A stretch of 11,778 nucleotides of DNA. Origin: Trueperaceae bacterium (lineage in GTDB: Bacteria; Deinococcota; Deinococci; Deinococcales; Trueperaceae). The notes below the pieces were generated by a model. It was not told the origin of the DNA. It saw nothing but the letters and a program-made list of their open reading frames with translations, and did no database searches. A program made the translations under genes and the position numbers. Below, one piece after another: positions 1 through 6,999 of this stretch (position 1 is the stretch's first letter; every line of letters starts with the position of its first letter). The stretch is taken from the NCBI GenBank assembly GCA_011390455.1, contig JAABSI010000090.1, forward strand, positions 1 through 11,778, in the 5' to 3' direction.

Positions 1-138
1 GTCCGCACCCGTCCACGCGCAGGGCGCCGGGACGATCGCCCCTTGCCGTCGATGTTCGGTTGCCGACATTGCGTGGCCACCCGCATGCGATGATTGGTTC
101 GAAGCGCCCAAGTTCAGGGCGCTGGGAATGAGCTAGTA

Positions 139-1515
139 ATGATCCAGACGAAGAATTTCCTACGGCGGTTCTTCGAAACCGCATCGAAAACGGTCCTCGT
201 GAGCGTCGCGTTGACCGCGGCGGCCGCGTGGGCTTCCACGGCGGTCGCGCAGAACGACCTGAACCTGGAGCTCGAACTCGTGACCGAGGGCCTCACCGCG
301 CCGGTGGCGCTCGTGACGCCGCCCGACGACGATCGGCGCTTCGTCGTCGAGCAGACCGGCCTGATCTGGATCCTCGGCGACGACGGCGCGCCGCTCGAGA
401 CGCCCTTCCTCGACGTCCGCGACCGCCTGGTGCAGTTCCGCGCCGGCTTCGACGAGCGTGGGTTGCTGGGTCTCGCCTTCCACCCGGACTACGCCGAGAA
501 CGGGCGCTTCTTCGTGTACTACAGCGCGCCGCTCCACGCGAACTCGCTGGTCGCGCTCAACCACACGTCGCACGTCTCGGAGTTCCACGTCTCGGACAGC
601 GACCCCAACCGCGCCGACCACGACAGCGAGCGCGTGGTGCTCGCGTTGGACCAGCCCGCCTTCAACCACGACGGCGGCAAGGTCGCCTTCGGACCCGACG
701 GCTACCTCTACATCGCCTTCGGCGACGGCGGCAACGCGAACGACTCGGGTCCGTTCCACCCGGAGCAGGGCAACGGCCAGGACGTCACGACGCTCCTCGG
801 CGCGATCCTGCGCATCGACGTGGACGGCGACGACGGCCGCGGCTACGCCGTGCCTTCGGACAACCCCTTCGTCGGCGATGTCGAGCTCCCCGACGACTAC
901 ACCTGGTCGGGCACGGCGTCGAACCACGGTGCGCGCGACGAGATCTACATCTGGGGCGTGCGCAACCCCTTCCGCTTCTCGTTCGATCGTGAGAACGGCG
1001 ACCTGTGGATCGGCGACGTCGGCCAGGGCTACATGGAAGAGCACAACCGCGTCACGGGCCCCGGCAACCTCGGGTGGCGCATCATGGAAGGCACCACGTA
1101 CTTCAACGTGGAGTCGAACCGCGAGCCGCTCGACGACGGCCCCGAGACCGGCCCGATGGGCGAGGAACTGGTCCTCCCGGTGCTGACGTACCTCCACATG
1201 GGCACCGAGCTCGAGGGTGCGCGCGGCATCTCGACCACGGGCGGGTACGTCTACCGCGGCAGCGCCATCCCGGAGCTCGAGGGCCACTACGTCTTCGGCG
1301 ACTGGAGCGAGAGCTTCGCCGAGCCGTCGGGCAAGCTGTTCGTCGCGGCCGAGCAGGACGATGGCACCTGGGACTTCGTCCTCGACCAGCAGCTCGAGGT
1401 GTTCGTGCTCGCCTTCGGCGAGGACGCGGACGGCGAGCTGTACGTCCTGACGACCGGCGGCAACGCCCCGCAGGGCGACACCGGTCGCATCTGGAAGATC
1501 GTCGCGGGGAACTGA
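139..1515 (+). CDS. Secreted PQQ-type glucose/sorbosone dehydrogenase (GSDH family)
   Basis: This 458-residue protein probably oxidises a sugar or other alcohol outside the cytoplasm using PQQ. It has a basic N-terminus, a hydrophobic segment (about residues 18-37) and a likely signal-peptidase cut after TAVA at about residue 37. The rest reads as a six-bladed beta-propeller of the GSDH family (PF07995). Motifs include GLLGLAFHPDY (108-118), FNHDGGKVAFGPDGYLYIAFG (175-195, His177 the probable catalytic base by family analogy), GAILRIDVDG (221-230) and GVRNPFRFSFD (273-283). I chose the ATG at 139 over a TTG at 94 because it puts the signal peptide at the N-terminus; no good Shine-Dalgarno or -10 element precedes it. 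The cytochrome c gene 116 bases downstream is a plausible electron acceptor. The true substrate, and even PQQ dependence, cannot be read from sequence, because this family includes members of unknown activity. Confidence 0.88.
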   Translation: MIQTKNFLRRFFETASKTVLVSVALTAAAAWASTAVAQNDLNLELELVTEGLTAPVALVTPPDDDRRFVVEQTGLIWILGDDGAPLETPFLDVRDRLVQFRAGFDERGLLGLAFHPDYAENGRFFVYYSAPLHANSLVALNHTSHVSEFHVSDSDPNRADHDSERVVLALDQPAFNHDGGKVAFGPDGYLYIAFGDGGNANDSGPFHPEQGNGQDVTTLLGAILRIDVDGDDGRGYAVPSDNPFVGDVELPDDYTWSGTASNHGARDEIYIWGVRNPFRFSFDRENGDLWIGDVGQGYMEEHNRVTGPGNLGWRIMEGTTYFNVESNREPLDDGPETGPMGEELVLPVLTYLHMGTELEGARGISTTGGYVYRGSAIPELEGHYVFGDWSESFAEPSGKLFVAAEQDDGTWDFVLDQQLEVFVLAFGEDADGELYVLTTGGNAPQGDTGRIWKIVAGN

Positions 1516-1546
1516 GCCCGGCCCCCGACCGCACGAACCCACGTCC

Positions 1547-1584
1547 AGAGGGGGCGGAGCGACGGACGTCGCTTCGCCCCCTTT
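1547..1584 (+). terminator. Strong hairpin with short T-run: intrinsic terminator or attenuator
   Basis: The arms 1550-1563 and 1568-1581 pair over 14 bp with a single G-T wobble, around a GGAC loop (1564-1567). The stem extends outward through an A-T pair, a wobble and another A-T pair into the run TTT (1582-1584). The hairpin lies 32 bases after the dehydrogenase stop and 48 bases before the cytochrome c start. It should stop or partly stop transcription leaving the dehydrogenase gene. The T-run is short, so some read-through into the cytochrome gene is likely. Confidence 0.75.
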
Positions 1585-1620
1585 CCCATCGCGCCCAGCG
1601 CGGCGCACCCGACCTCGACC

Positions 1621-1625
1621 GGAGG
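1621..1625 (+). promoter_or_regulatory. Shine-Dalgarno site of the cytochrome c gene
   Basis: GGAGG lies six bases before the ATG at 1632. It decides the start within a longer open frame that runs in from upstream. No TAnnnT element lies just before this start, so the gene does not look leaderless. Confidence 0.8.
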
Positions 1626-1631
1626 AACCTC

Positions 1632-2057
1632 ATGATCATCCGATTCGGCACGCTCCTGGCCGCCACCGCGGCGCTCGTGCTCGTTCTGCCGCTGGCGGTC
1701 TCGGCCGCCGACGGCGAAGCCACCCTCACCATCGGCACCGAACAGGTGGAGGAGGGCGCGTCCGTGTACTCGAACGCCTGCGCCGAGTGCCACGGCGGCC
1801 GACTCGAGGGATTCGCGCACTTCCCACCACTGGTCGGCGAGGCGTTCCACGATGAGTGGTCCGATCGCCCCATCGCCGACCTGCACACGTACGTGGTCGA
1901 GCAGATGCCGCTCGGCGCGGGTGGCTCGCTGTCGGACGAAGCCTACGCGGCGGTCGTCGCGTACCTGCTCGAGCGCAACGGCTTCGAAGCGGGCGGCGAC
2001 CCGTTCGACCCGTCCGACGAGTCGGTCCTGGAGCTCGAGCTGACCTTCCCCGACTGA
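1632..2057 (+). CDS. Small secreted c-type cytochrome
   Basis: This 141-residue protein is a single-domain class I cytochrome c. A signal peptide covers about residues 1-25, ending LAVSA before ADGEA. The haem-binding motif CAECH is at 50-54, and Met92 in EQMPLGAGGSLSDEAY is the likely sixth haem ligand. The helix AAVVAYLLERNGF that follows is the usual C-terminal helix of the fold. A short acidic tail follows (about 120-141), rich in Asp and Glu, which could dock a partner. The ATG is fixed by the GGAGG at 1621. The motif arrangement resembles cytochrome c domains fused to or paired with PQQ dehydrogenases, so the protein probably accepts electrons from the upstream gene's product and passes them to the respiratory chain. 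That partnership is inferred from gene order. Confidence 0.9.
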   Translation: MIIRFGTLLAATAALVLVLPLAVSAADGEATLTIGTEQVEEGASVYSNACAECHGGRLEGFAHFPPLVGEAFHDEWSDRPIADLHTYVVEQMPLGAGGSLSDEAYAAVVAYLLERNGFEAGGDPFDPSDESVLELELTFPD

Positions 2058-2058
2058 A

Positions 2059-2075
2059 GCGCGTCGCCGACGCGC
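2059..2075. terminator. Small hairpin between convergent genes
   Basis: GCGCGTC (2059-2065) and GACGCGC (2069-2075) form a perfect 7-bp stem with a 3-base loop. It fills almost all of the 19 bases between the cytochrome c stop and the oppositely oriented HD-GYP gene stop. It could slow polymerase from both sides, but neither side has a convincing T-run, so it is a weak terminator candidate. Confidence 0.35.
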
Positions 2076-2076
2076 C

Positions 2077-4122
2077 CTACGCTTCGATCAGCTCCAAGAA
2101 GGCCCCGACCACCGTGGGGTCGAAGTGCCGGCCCGACTCCTCACGGAGGTGGCTCAGGACGCGATCGCGCGGCCACGCCGATCGGTACGGCCGGTCGCTG
2201 CTGAGCGCGTCGTAGACGTCGACTACGGCGAAGATCCGGGCGGCGAGCGGGATGGCCTCGCCGGCGAGTCCGCGGGGGTACCCGCGTCCGTCCCAGCGCT
2301 CGTGGTGGCCGTACGGGATGTCGAGCGCGTCGCGCAGGAACGGCGTGCCGGAGAGCAGCTGGTGGGCGAGCGCGGGGTGCTGCTTCATCACCGCCCACTC
2401 GGCTTCGTCGAGGGGGCCGGGCTTGGAGAGGATGGCGTCGGGCACGCCCATCTTGCCGATGTCGTGCAGCAGGGCGCCACGCCGGATGTGTTCGAGGTCG
2501 GCCCGGGGCACGCCGAGGCGCTCGGCGAGGCGCACAGCCAAGTCGGTCACCCGTCGACTGTGGCCCTGCGTCTCCTCGTCGCGCAGGTCGAGGGCCGCCG
2601 CCCACCCCTCGATCGTCGTGTCGTACGCCTCGACGAGTTGGCGGTTCGTTTCGCGCAGCGCGCTGGCCGTGGAGGCCTGATCGATCGCGATCGCGATCTG
2701 ATCGCCGAAGGCCTCCAGGTCCGCCGTCCACTCGGCGCCGCGCGGCGAAGGGGCGCGGTGGAACACCTCGAGCACGCCATGGAACTCCCCGTGGGCGCGC
2801 AGCGGGACGGCGTCGTACGCCTCGACGCCCTCGTCCTCGATCAGCGCCGCGCGCGTGAAGCCTGCGCGCAGGCGTTCGCGTCCGTCGATCGACACGTGCC
2901 CCTCCCCGTCGACCATGCTCCCCGCGACGCCGACGCCCAGGGGGACCACGGCGGCGGCGCTGGGCGCGGCGCGGAAGCCGGCGGACGCTGCAGGGCGCAG
3001 CACGCGCGCGTCGTCGTCGCGCACCAGCACGCATGCGGCGTCCACGCCGAGCCGCTGCACGACCTGCCGCACCGAGAGATCGAGGGTCGCAGCCAAGGCT
3101 TGGCCGCTCGTGATGGCGCGGTCGATCCGGTGCAGCGCCGAGAGCTGCTCGAGGCGGTGCGCCAAGCGCGCTTCGGACGCTGCGAGCACCGCGCGGCCGC
3201 GCTCTTCGCGCGTCCACAGGTCGTGGTTGTGCCAGAGCAGGCCCAGCAGGCTCGCCGCCATCCGCAACGCCATCGTGGTCTCGCCGAGGAACGCGCGCGG
3301 CTCCGGACCCACCACCTCGAACACCCCGAGCACCGTCCCGTCGACCTCCACGGGAACGGCGACGACCGTCCGTGATCGGACGTCGTCCGCGTGGGGTTCG
3401 CGCTGGCTCGCCAGGACCTCGCGGCCCGTCGCGAGCGCGCGCGCGACCGCGCGCTCGTCGTCGGTCAGCGCGGGCGTCGCGGCGCCCGGGGCGACGAGCA
3501 GGCGGGTCGCGGCGTCGACCACTTTGGGGGCCGTGGCGTGGCGCGCGCACGCCGCGCAGAGGTGCCGCCCCGCGGCGGGCACCAGCGCCGCGAACGGCGG
3601 GGGCGCATCGGAGCGCACCTCGGGGTCGGCCAGGGCCCCGCAGATGGGGCACGGGCGCCAACCGGCGGCGCGGCGTCGGGCACGCCCCGTCGCGAGCGCG
3701 CGTCCGGCGGCGTCCGCCGGCGCCACCAGCCCCTCCGGGAGCGCGCCGAGCCCCGCGGTGAGGTCGGCCACCTCGTCGGGGTCGGGAGCCACCGCCGCCG
3801 CCGGACGCACGTCGGGATCGGTCGTCCCCGGCCCGCCACCGACGCGGAACCGCAGGTCGCGCACGTCGGCGTCGCCGAAGCGCGTCCGGTACGCGTCGAG
3901 GATGCGTTGCCGCTGGAGGCCCAGATGCATCGCGGTCTCGGCGTCGGCCACCTCGACGACCAGGGTGCCGCTCTGGAGCGCGACCGCACGGGCGAAGCGC
4001 GCGACGTCGCGCCCCACCACCTCGGGCCAACGCAGGACCGCGTCGGCGCGGCGCATCGAGCGCACCCAGCCGCCGCGCCTCAGCGCTTCGCCCAGCAGGT
4101 CGCGCACGTGGCGCTCAGCCAT
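2077..4122 (-). CDS. DciA (DUF721) - zinc motif - GAF - HD-GYP fusion protein
   Basis: This 681-residue open frame has parts that are normally separate proteins. Residues 1-95 match DUF721/DciA, the replicative-helicase loader family (WPEVVGRDVARFARAV at 32-47, then SGTLVVEVADAETAMHLG). A linker leads to CPIC (158-161) and CAAC (189-192), a likely zinc site. Residues about 250-300 look like only the second half of a GAF domain, followed by a helical linker (about 300-340) and a full GAF domain (about 341-480). Residues about 500-681 form an HD-GYP domain with key residues intact: His521, HDIGK (553-557), His582, HHERWDGRGYP (606-616) and DVYDALSSDRPYR (635-647). HD-GYP domains hydrolyse c-di-GMP. 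No signal peptide or membrane segment is seen, so it is probably cytoplasmic. The ATG overlaps the recF stop by 8 bases, which suggests translational coupling. Each domain call is secure; that they form one protein in vivo is inferred from the uninterrupted frame. Confidence 0.87.
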   Translation of the reverse strand: MAERHVRDLLGEALRRGGWVRSMRRADAVLRWPEVVGRDVARFARAVALQSGTLVVEVADAETAMHLGLQRQRILDAYRTRFGDADVRDLRFRVGGGPGTTDPDVRPAAAVAPDPDEVADLTAGLGALPEGLVAPADAAGRALATGRARRRAAGWRPCPICGALADPEVRSDAPPPFAALVPAAGRHLCAACARHATAPKVVDAATRLLVAPGAATPALTDDERAVARALATGREVLASQREPHADDVRSRTVVAVPVEVDGTVLGVFEVVGPEPRAFLGETTMALRMAASLLGLLWHNHDLWTREERGRAVLAASEARLAHRLEQLSALHRIDRAITSGQALAATLDLSVRQVVQRLGVDAACVLVRDDDARVLRPAASAGFRAAPSAAAVVPLGVGVAGSMVDGEGHVSIDGRERLRAGFTRAALIEDEGVEAYDAVPLRAHGEFHGVLEVFHRAPSPRGAEWTADLEAFGDQIAIAIDQASTASALRETNRQLVEAYDTTIEGWAAALDLRDEETQGHSRRVTDLAVRLAERLGVPRADLEHIRRGALLHDIGKMGVPDAILSKPGPLDEAEWAVMKQHPALAHQLLSGTPFLRDALDIPYGHHERWDGRGYPRGLAGEAIPLAARIFAVVDVYDALSSDRPYRSAWPRDRVLSHLREESGRHFDPTVVGAFLELIEA

Positions 4123-5167
4123 CGGCCGGGTCCACCCGTCCGGCGGCGATGCGCCAGACGCGCTCCGTGCCGGGGGGCACGTCGGTGCCCGTGACGATCG
4201 CCTGCGGCGCTCGCTGCGCGAGCGCGACGAGGTAGCCGCGGCGCCCCGCGTCGAGCTCCGCCGAGACGTCGTCCACGAGCAGCACCGGCGGCGTGCCGTG
4301 GCGCTCTTCGAGCAGCGCGAACTCGGCGACGCGCAGGGCGAGCGACGCCGTGCGCGCTTCGCCCCGCGACCCGTACGCCTGCACGGAACGCCCGTCGAGC
4401 GTCAGGTCGAGGTCGTCGCGGTGCGGTCCGATCGACGTCGCGCCGCGCGCGATCTCGTCCGCGCGCGCCCGCGCCAGCGCTTCGGGCAGCGCGGCGTCGC
4501 CGGCCGCGCGCCGGATCGCGACGTCCAGACGCTTGCCGTCCGCGGCGATCGCCGCGTACGCCTCGGCCGCGAGCGGCGCGATGCGCGCGACCGCCCGGGC
4601 GCGTACCCCCTCGACCTCGCCCGCGAGCTCGAGGAAGCGGTCGTCCCAGGCCGCGAGGGTGGCGTGCGCCTCGGGGCGCTTGAGTAGGGCGTTGCGCTGC
4701 TCCACGACGCGATGATACTCGCGCACCACGAGCGCGAACCGGAACGACAGGCGGCCGAGCAGGTCGTCGAGGTAGGCGCGCCGTCCGGCCGGGGGGCCGT
4801 GGACGAGGTCGGCGTCCTCCGGCGCGATCTTCACCGCGCCGCCCAGGCGCGCGACGTCGGCGGCGCGCACCGCCTGGCCGTCGAGGCGGATCGCCTTGCG
4901 TCCGGGGGCGAGACCGACGTCGACCTCGTGGTCGCCGTCCCCTGCGGTCAGCTCCCCGCGCACGAAGCCGGCGTCGGTCCCGAAGCGCAGCGCCTCGGCG
5001 ATGGTGCCGCCGGGCATCGCGCCGGTGCAGGCGAGGTAGAGCGCGTCGATCACGTTCGATTTGCCGGCCGCGTTGGGCCCCACGACGGCGGTCACGCCCC
5101 GCTCGAACTCGAGTCGGGGCGTCGTCAGGTTGCGGAAGTGGAGCTGCCTGAGGGCGCGCACGCGCAC
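4115..5167 (-). CDS. recF: DNA replication and repair protein RecF
   Basis: RecF is an SMC/ABC-type ATPase that works with RecO and RecR to load RecA at single-strand gaps and stalled forks. The 350-residue product shows Walker A GPNAAGKS (30-37), the RecF-type motif TSIGPHRDD (244-252), an ABC signature region YGSRGEARTASLALRVAE (265-282) and Walker B/D-loop VLLVDDVSAELD (295-306). Length is normal for the family (about 350-370). The signature has SRGE rather than the common SQGQ. The start is the GTG at 5167, giving MRVRALRQLHFRNL; a second GTG two codons later is possible. A TACACT element six bases upstream of the first GTG supports a leaderless start. The stop overlaps the DciA fusion gene by 8 bases, echoing the recF-DUF721 gene order found in other bacteria. 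Confidence 0.93.
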   Translation of the reverse strand: MRVRALRQLHFRNLTTPRLEFERGVTAVVGPNAAGKSNVIDALYLACTGAMPGGTIAEALRFGTDAGFVRGELTAGDGDHEVDVGLAPGRKAIRLDGQAVRAADVARLGGAVKIAPEDADLVHGPPAGRRAYLDDLLGRLSFRFALVVREYHRVVEQRNALLKRPEAHATLAAWDDRFLELAGEVEGVRARAVARIAPLAAEAYAAIAADGKRLDVAIRRAAGDAALPEALARARADEIARGATSIGPHRDDLDLTLDGRSVQAYGSRGEARTASLALRVAEFALLEERHGTPPVLLVDDVSAELDAGRRGYLVALAQRAPQAIVTGTDVPPGTERVWRIAAGRVDPADG

Positions 5168-5173
5168 CCCGCG

Positions 5174-5179
5174 AGTGTA
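5174..5179 (-). promoter_or_regulatory. Probable -10 element of recF (leaderless)
   Basis: Read on the minus strand, TACACT (5179 to 5174) fits TAnnnT and lies six bases before the recF GTG at 5167. That places transcription start at or next to the start codon. No convincing -35 hexamer is seen at 16-18 bases upstream. Confidence 0.55.
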
Positions 5180-5201
5180 CGTGAGGGCGCCGGTGGAGGG
5201 C

Positions 5202-5212
5202 GTTCGACGAAC
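5202..5212. repeat. Inverted repeat GTTCGACGAAC upstream of recF
   Basis: Five-base arms GTTCG and CGAAC flank a central A. The centre lies about 40 bases upstream of the recF start, near where a -35 element would sit. It could be an operator for recF, but an 11-base dyad can arise by chance in such GC-rich DNA. Confidence 0.35.
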
Positions 5213-5228
5213 TCGGAATGGTTCCGAG
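5212..5228. promoter_or_regulatory. Perfect inverted repeat CTCGGAA-TGG-TTCCGAG, candidate operator
   Basis: Seven-base arms (5212-5218 and 5222-5228) are separated by TGG. The repeat ends seven bases before the sufS -10-like hexamer, so it covers the -35 region, and a bound protein would be expected to block or aid polymerase there. Placement in the divergent recF-sufS promoter makes it a candidate regulator site, possibly for Fe-S or oxidative-stress control of sufSU. The cognate regulator is unknown. Confidence 0.45.
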
Positions 5229-5235
5229 GACGTGC

Positions 5236-5241
5236 TAGCGT
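5236..5241 (+). promoter_or_regulatory. Probable -10 element of sufS (leaderless)
   Basis: TAGCGT fits TAnnnT and lies five bases before the ATG at 5247. No Shine-Dalgarno sequence precedes that ATG. This supports transcription starting at the ATG and favours it over the internal ATG at 5304. Confidence 0.55.
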
Positions 5242-5246
5242 GCGGT

Positions 5247-6563
5247 ATGGACGCCGACCCGAACGCTCCGCACCCTGGCCAGCCCCCCGTCCGGGATGCC
5301 GCGATGGGCGCCGCGCTGACCGACGACCGCATCGCCGAGCTCCGGCGCGACTTCCCGATCCTCGAACGGCGCGTGCACGATCGCCCGCTCGTGTACCTCG
5401 ACAGCGCCGCCTCGGGCCAGATGCCCGAGGCGGTCATGGCGGCCGTCGACGACTACCGACGCCACCACCACGCCAACGTCCACCGCGGCGCCCACACGCT
5501 CTCGGCCGAAGCCACCGATGCCTACGAGGGCGCCCGTGCGCGCGTCGCGCGCTTCCTGGGGGCACCCGAGCCGCGCGGCGTCGTCTTCACGCGCAACGCC
5601 ACCGAGGCGCTCAACCTCGTTGCCCATGCGTACGGCCGCAGCCGGTTGCAGCCGGGCGACGAGGTGCTCGTCACCGTCGCGGAGCACCACGCCAACCTGG
5701 TCCCCTGGCACCTCCTGGCGCAGGACCGCGGCGTGGTCGTGAAGGGCGTCGGGCTCGGGGCCGACGGCCGCGTCGACCTGGAGGCGCTGGAGGCGGCGAT
5801 CGGGCCGCGCACGAAGATCGTCTCGACCTTCCACGTGTCGAACGTGCTGGGGTACGTCCAGCCGTTGCGGCGCATCGCCGACGCCGCTCGTGCGGTGGGG
5901 GCGCTGTTCGTCGTCGACGGCGCGCAGGCGGCGCCGCACGTCGCGATCGACGTGGTCGCGGCGGGGGTCGACGCGTACGCCTTCTCGGGCCACAAGGTGG
6001 GCGGACCGACCGGCATCGGCGCGCTCTGGATGCGGCCCGACGTGCTCGAGATGCTGCCCCCCTTCCTCGGCGGCGGCGAGATGATCCGCAAGGTCGAGGT
6101 CGATCGCAGCACCTACGCCGACGTCCCGATGCGCTTCGAAGCGGGCACGCCCGCGATCGCCGAGGCCATCGGGCTCGCCGCGGCGCTCGACTACCTCGAC
6201 GGGGTGGGGATGGACGCCATCTGGGACCACGACCGCGAGCTCGTCGCCCGCGCGCTCGCCGGCCTCGACGCGCTCGAGGGGGTGCAGACGTACGGTCCGC
6301 GCGGGCCCGACCGCGGCGGCATCGTGCCCTTCAACGTCGTGGGCGTGCACCCGCACGACGTCGCGAGCTTCCTGGACGCCGAGGGCATCGCGGTGCGCGC
6401 GGGCCACCACTGTGCGCAGCCGCTGATGAAAGCGCTCGGCGTGGCCTCGACCGCGCGCGCGAGCTTCTGGCTCTACACCACGCGCGCCGAGGTCGACGCC
6501 TTCGTCGAGGCGGTGGCCGGCGTGCGCGACTTCTTCGCCGGCCCGGTGGAGCCGGGGGCGTGA
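5247..6563 (+). CDS. sufS: Group II cysteine desulfurase SufS
   Basis: SufS is a PLP enzyme that takes sulfur from L-cysteine, leaving alanine and an enzyme persulfide for Fe-S cluster assembly. The 438-residue product shows YLDSAASGQMP (50-60), the PLP-stacking His in EHHAN (146-150), Asp224 in VVDGAQ, the Schiff-base Lys250 in SGHKVGGPTG, and the catalytic Cys389 in RAGHHCAQPLM, with Arg404 following. The N-terminus is about 20 residues longer than many family members. A start at Met20 would give a more usual length, but the TAGCGT element before 5247 supports the longer form. The stop overlaps the sufU start by 4 bases. The RAGHHC context and the SufU partner mark it as SufS-type rather than IscS-type. 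The scaffold genes sufB, sufC and sufD are not in this window. Confidence 0.95.
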   Translation: MDADPNAPHPGQPPVRDAAMGAALTDDRIAELRRDFPILERRVHDRPLVYLDSAASGQMPEAVMAAVDDYRRHHHANVHRGAHTLSAEATDAYEGARARVARFLGAPEPRGVVFTRNATEALNLVAHAYGRSRLQPGDEVLVTVAEHHANLVPWHLLAQDRGVVVKGVGLGADGRVDLEALEAAIGPRTKIVSTFHVSNVLGYVQPLRRIADAARAVGALFVVDGAQAAPHVAIDVVAAGVDAYAFSGHKVGGPTGIGALWMRPDVLEMLPPFLGGGEMIRKVEVDRSTYADVPMRFEAGTPAIAEAIGLAAALDYLDGVGMDAIWDHDRELVARALAGLDALEGVQTYGPRGPDRGGIVPFNVVGVHPHDVASFLDAEGIAVRAGHHCAQPLMKALGVASTARASFWLYTTRAEVDAFVEAVAGVRDFFAGPVEPGA

Positions 6564-6991
6564 GCGCGCTCTCGCAGCTCTACCAGGCGGCGATCCTCGA
6601 GCAGTCGCGCAGCACTCGGCACCGCGGCGTGCTCGATCCGGCCGACGCGGACCAGGAGGGGATCAACCCGTCGTGCGGCGACGAGCTGAGGTTGACCCTG
6701 AGGGTCGACGGAGACCGCATCGTCGCCGCCCGCTTCGACGGCCAGGGCTGCGCGATCTCGCAGGCCTCCGCGGCGCTGATGGCCAAGGCCATCGAAGGGC
6801 ACACCCTCGACGAAGCGTCGGCGCTCGTGGGGCACGTGAAGGCGATGGTCCATGGCGAGGGCGTCCACGACGACCTCGGTGAGCTCGCGATCCTCGAGGG
6901 GGTGCGCCGGCTGCCGGCGCGCGTGAAGTGCGCCGCGCTCCCGTGGACGACCCTCGAGGCGGCGCTGGCGTCGCTGACCCCCACTCGCTGA
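6560..6991 (+). CDS. sufU: Zinc-dependent sulfurtransferase SufU
   Basis: SufU accepts the persulfide sulfur from SufS and passes it towards the SufBCD scaffold. The 143-residue product starts at a GTG inside GTGA, overlapping the sufS stop, with GGAG eight bases upstream. It has the four expected ligand positions: Cys39 and Asp41 in NPSCGDEL, Cys64 in GQGCAISQAS and Cys124 in RVKCAALPW. These bind zinc in SufU, and Cys39-equivalent residues take part in sulfur exchange with SufS. The length and the insert between Cys64 and Cys124 fit SufU rather than IscU. The overlap implies matched production of the two partners. The gene ends 8 bases from the convergent divIVA stop, with no clear terminator between them. 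Confidence 0.95.
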   Translation: MSALSQLYQAAILEQSRSTRHRGVLDPADADQEGINPSCGDELRLTLRVDGDRIVAARFDGQGCAISQASAALMAKAIEGHTLDEASALVGHVKAMVHGEGVHDDLGELAILEGVRRLPARVKCAALPWTTLEAALASLTPTR

Positions 6992-6999
6992 GGCGTTCG

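Noticed and set aside
94..138. TTG at 94 as the start of the sugar dehydrogenase
   Set aside because: It would add 15 residues before an already well-formed signal peptide, and no ribosome-binding site was seen.
1..138. Upstream region of the first gene, checked for a promoter or small gene
   Set aside because: No TAnnnT element close to the start, no convincing -35/-10 pair, no RNA gene or open frame with recognisable features.
160..1608. 482-codon minus-strand open frame across the sugar dehydrogenase gene
   Set aside because: Low-complexity shadow translation rich in Val, Arg, Ala and Glu; the plus strand carries the conserved GSDH motifs and a signal peptide.
2125..4687. Long plus-strand open frames across the HD-GYP fusion and recF
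   Set aside because: Their translations are Arg/Ser/Ala-rich with no domain, and they lie opposite two genes with clear catalytic motifs.
5168..5437. N-terminal extension of recF beyond the GTG at 5167
   Set aside because: It would run through the divergent promoter and into sufS antisense, and the added residues have no RecF similarity. The RecF N-terminus RALRQLHFRNL fits a start at 5167.
4712..6559. Plus-strand open frame leading into sufU
   Set aside because: It is out-of-frame reading of recF antisense and of sufS. The SufU fold begins at the GTG at 6560, which overlaps the sufS stop and has a Shine-Dalgarno site.
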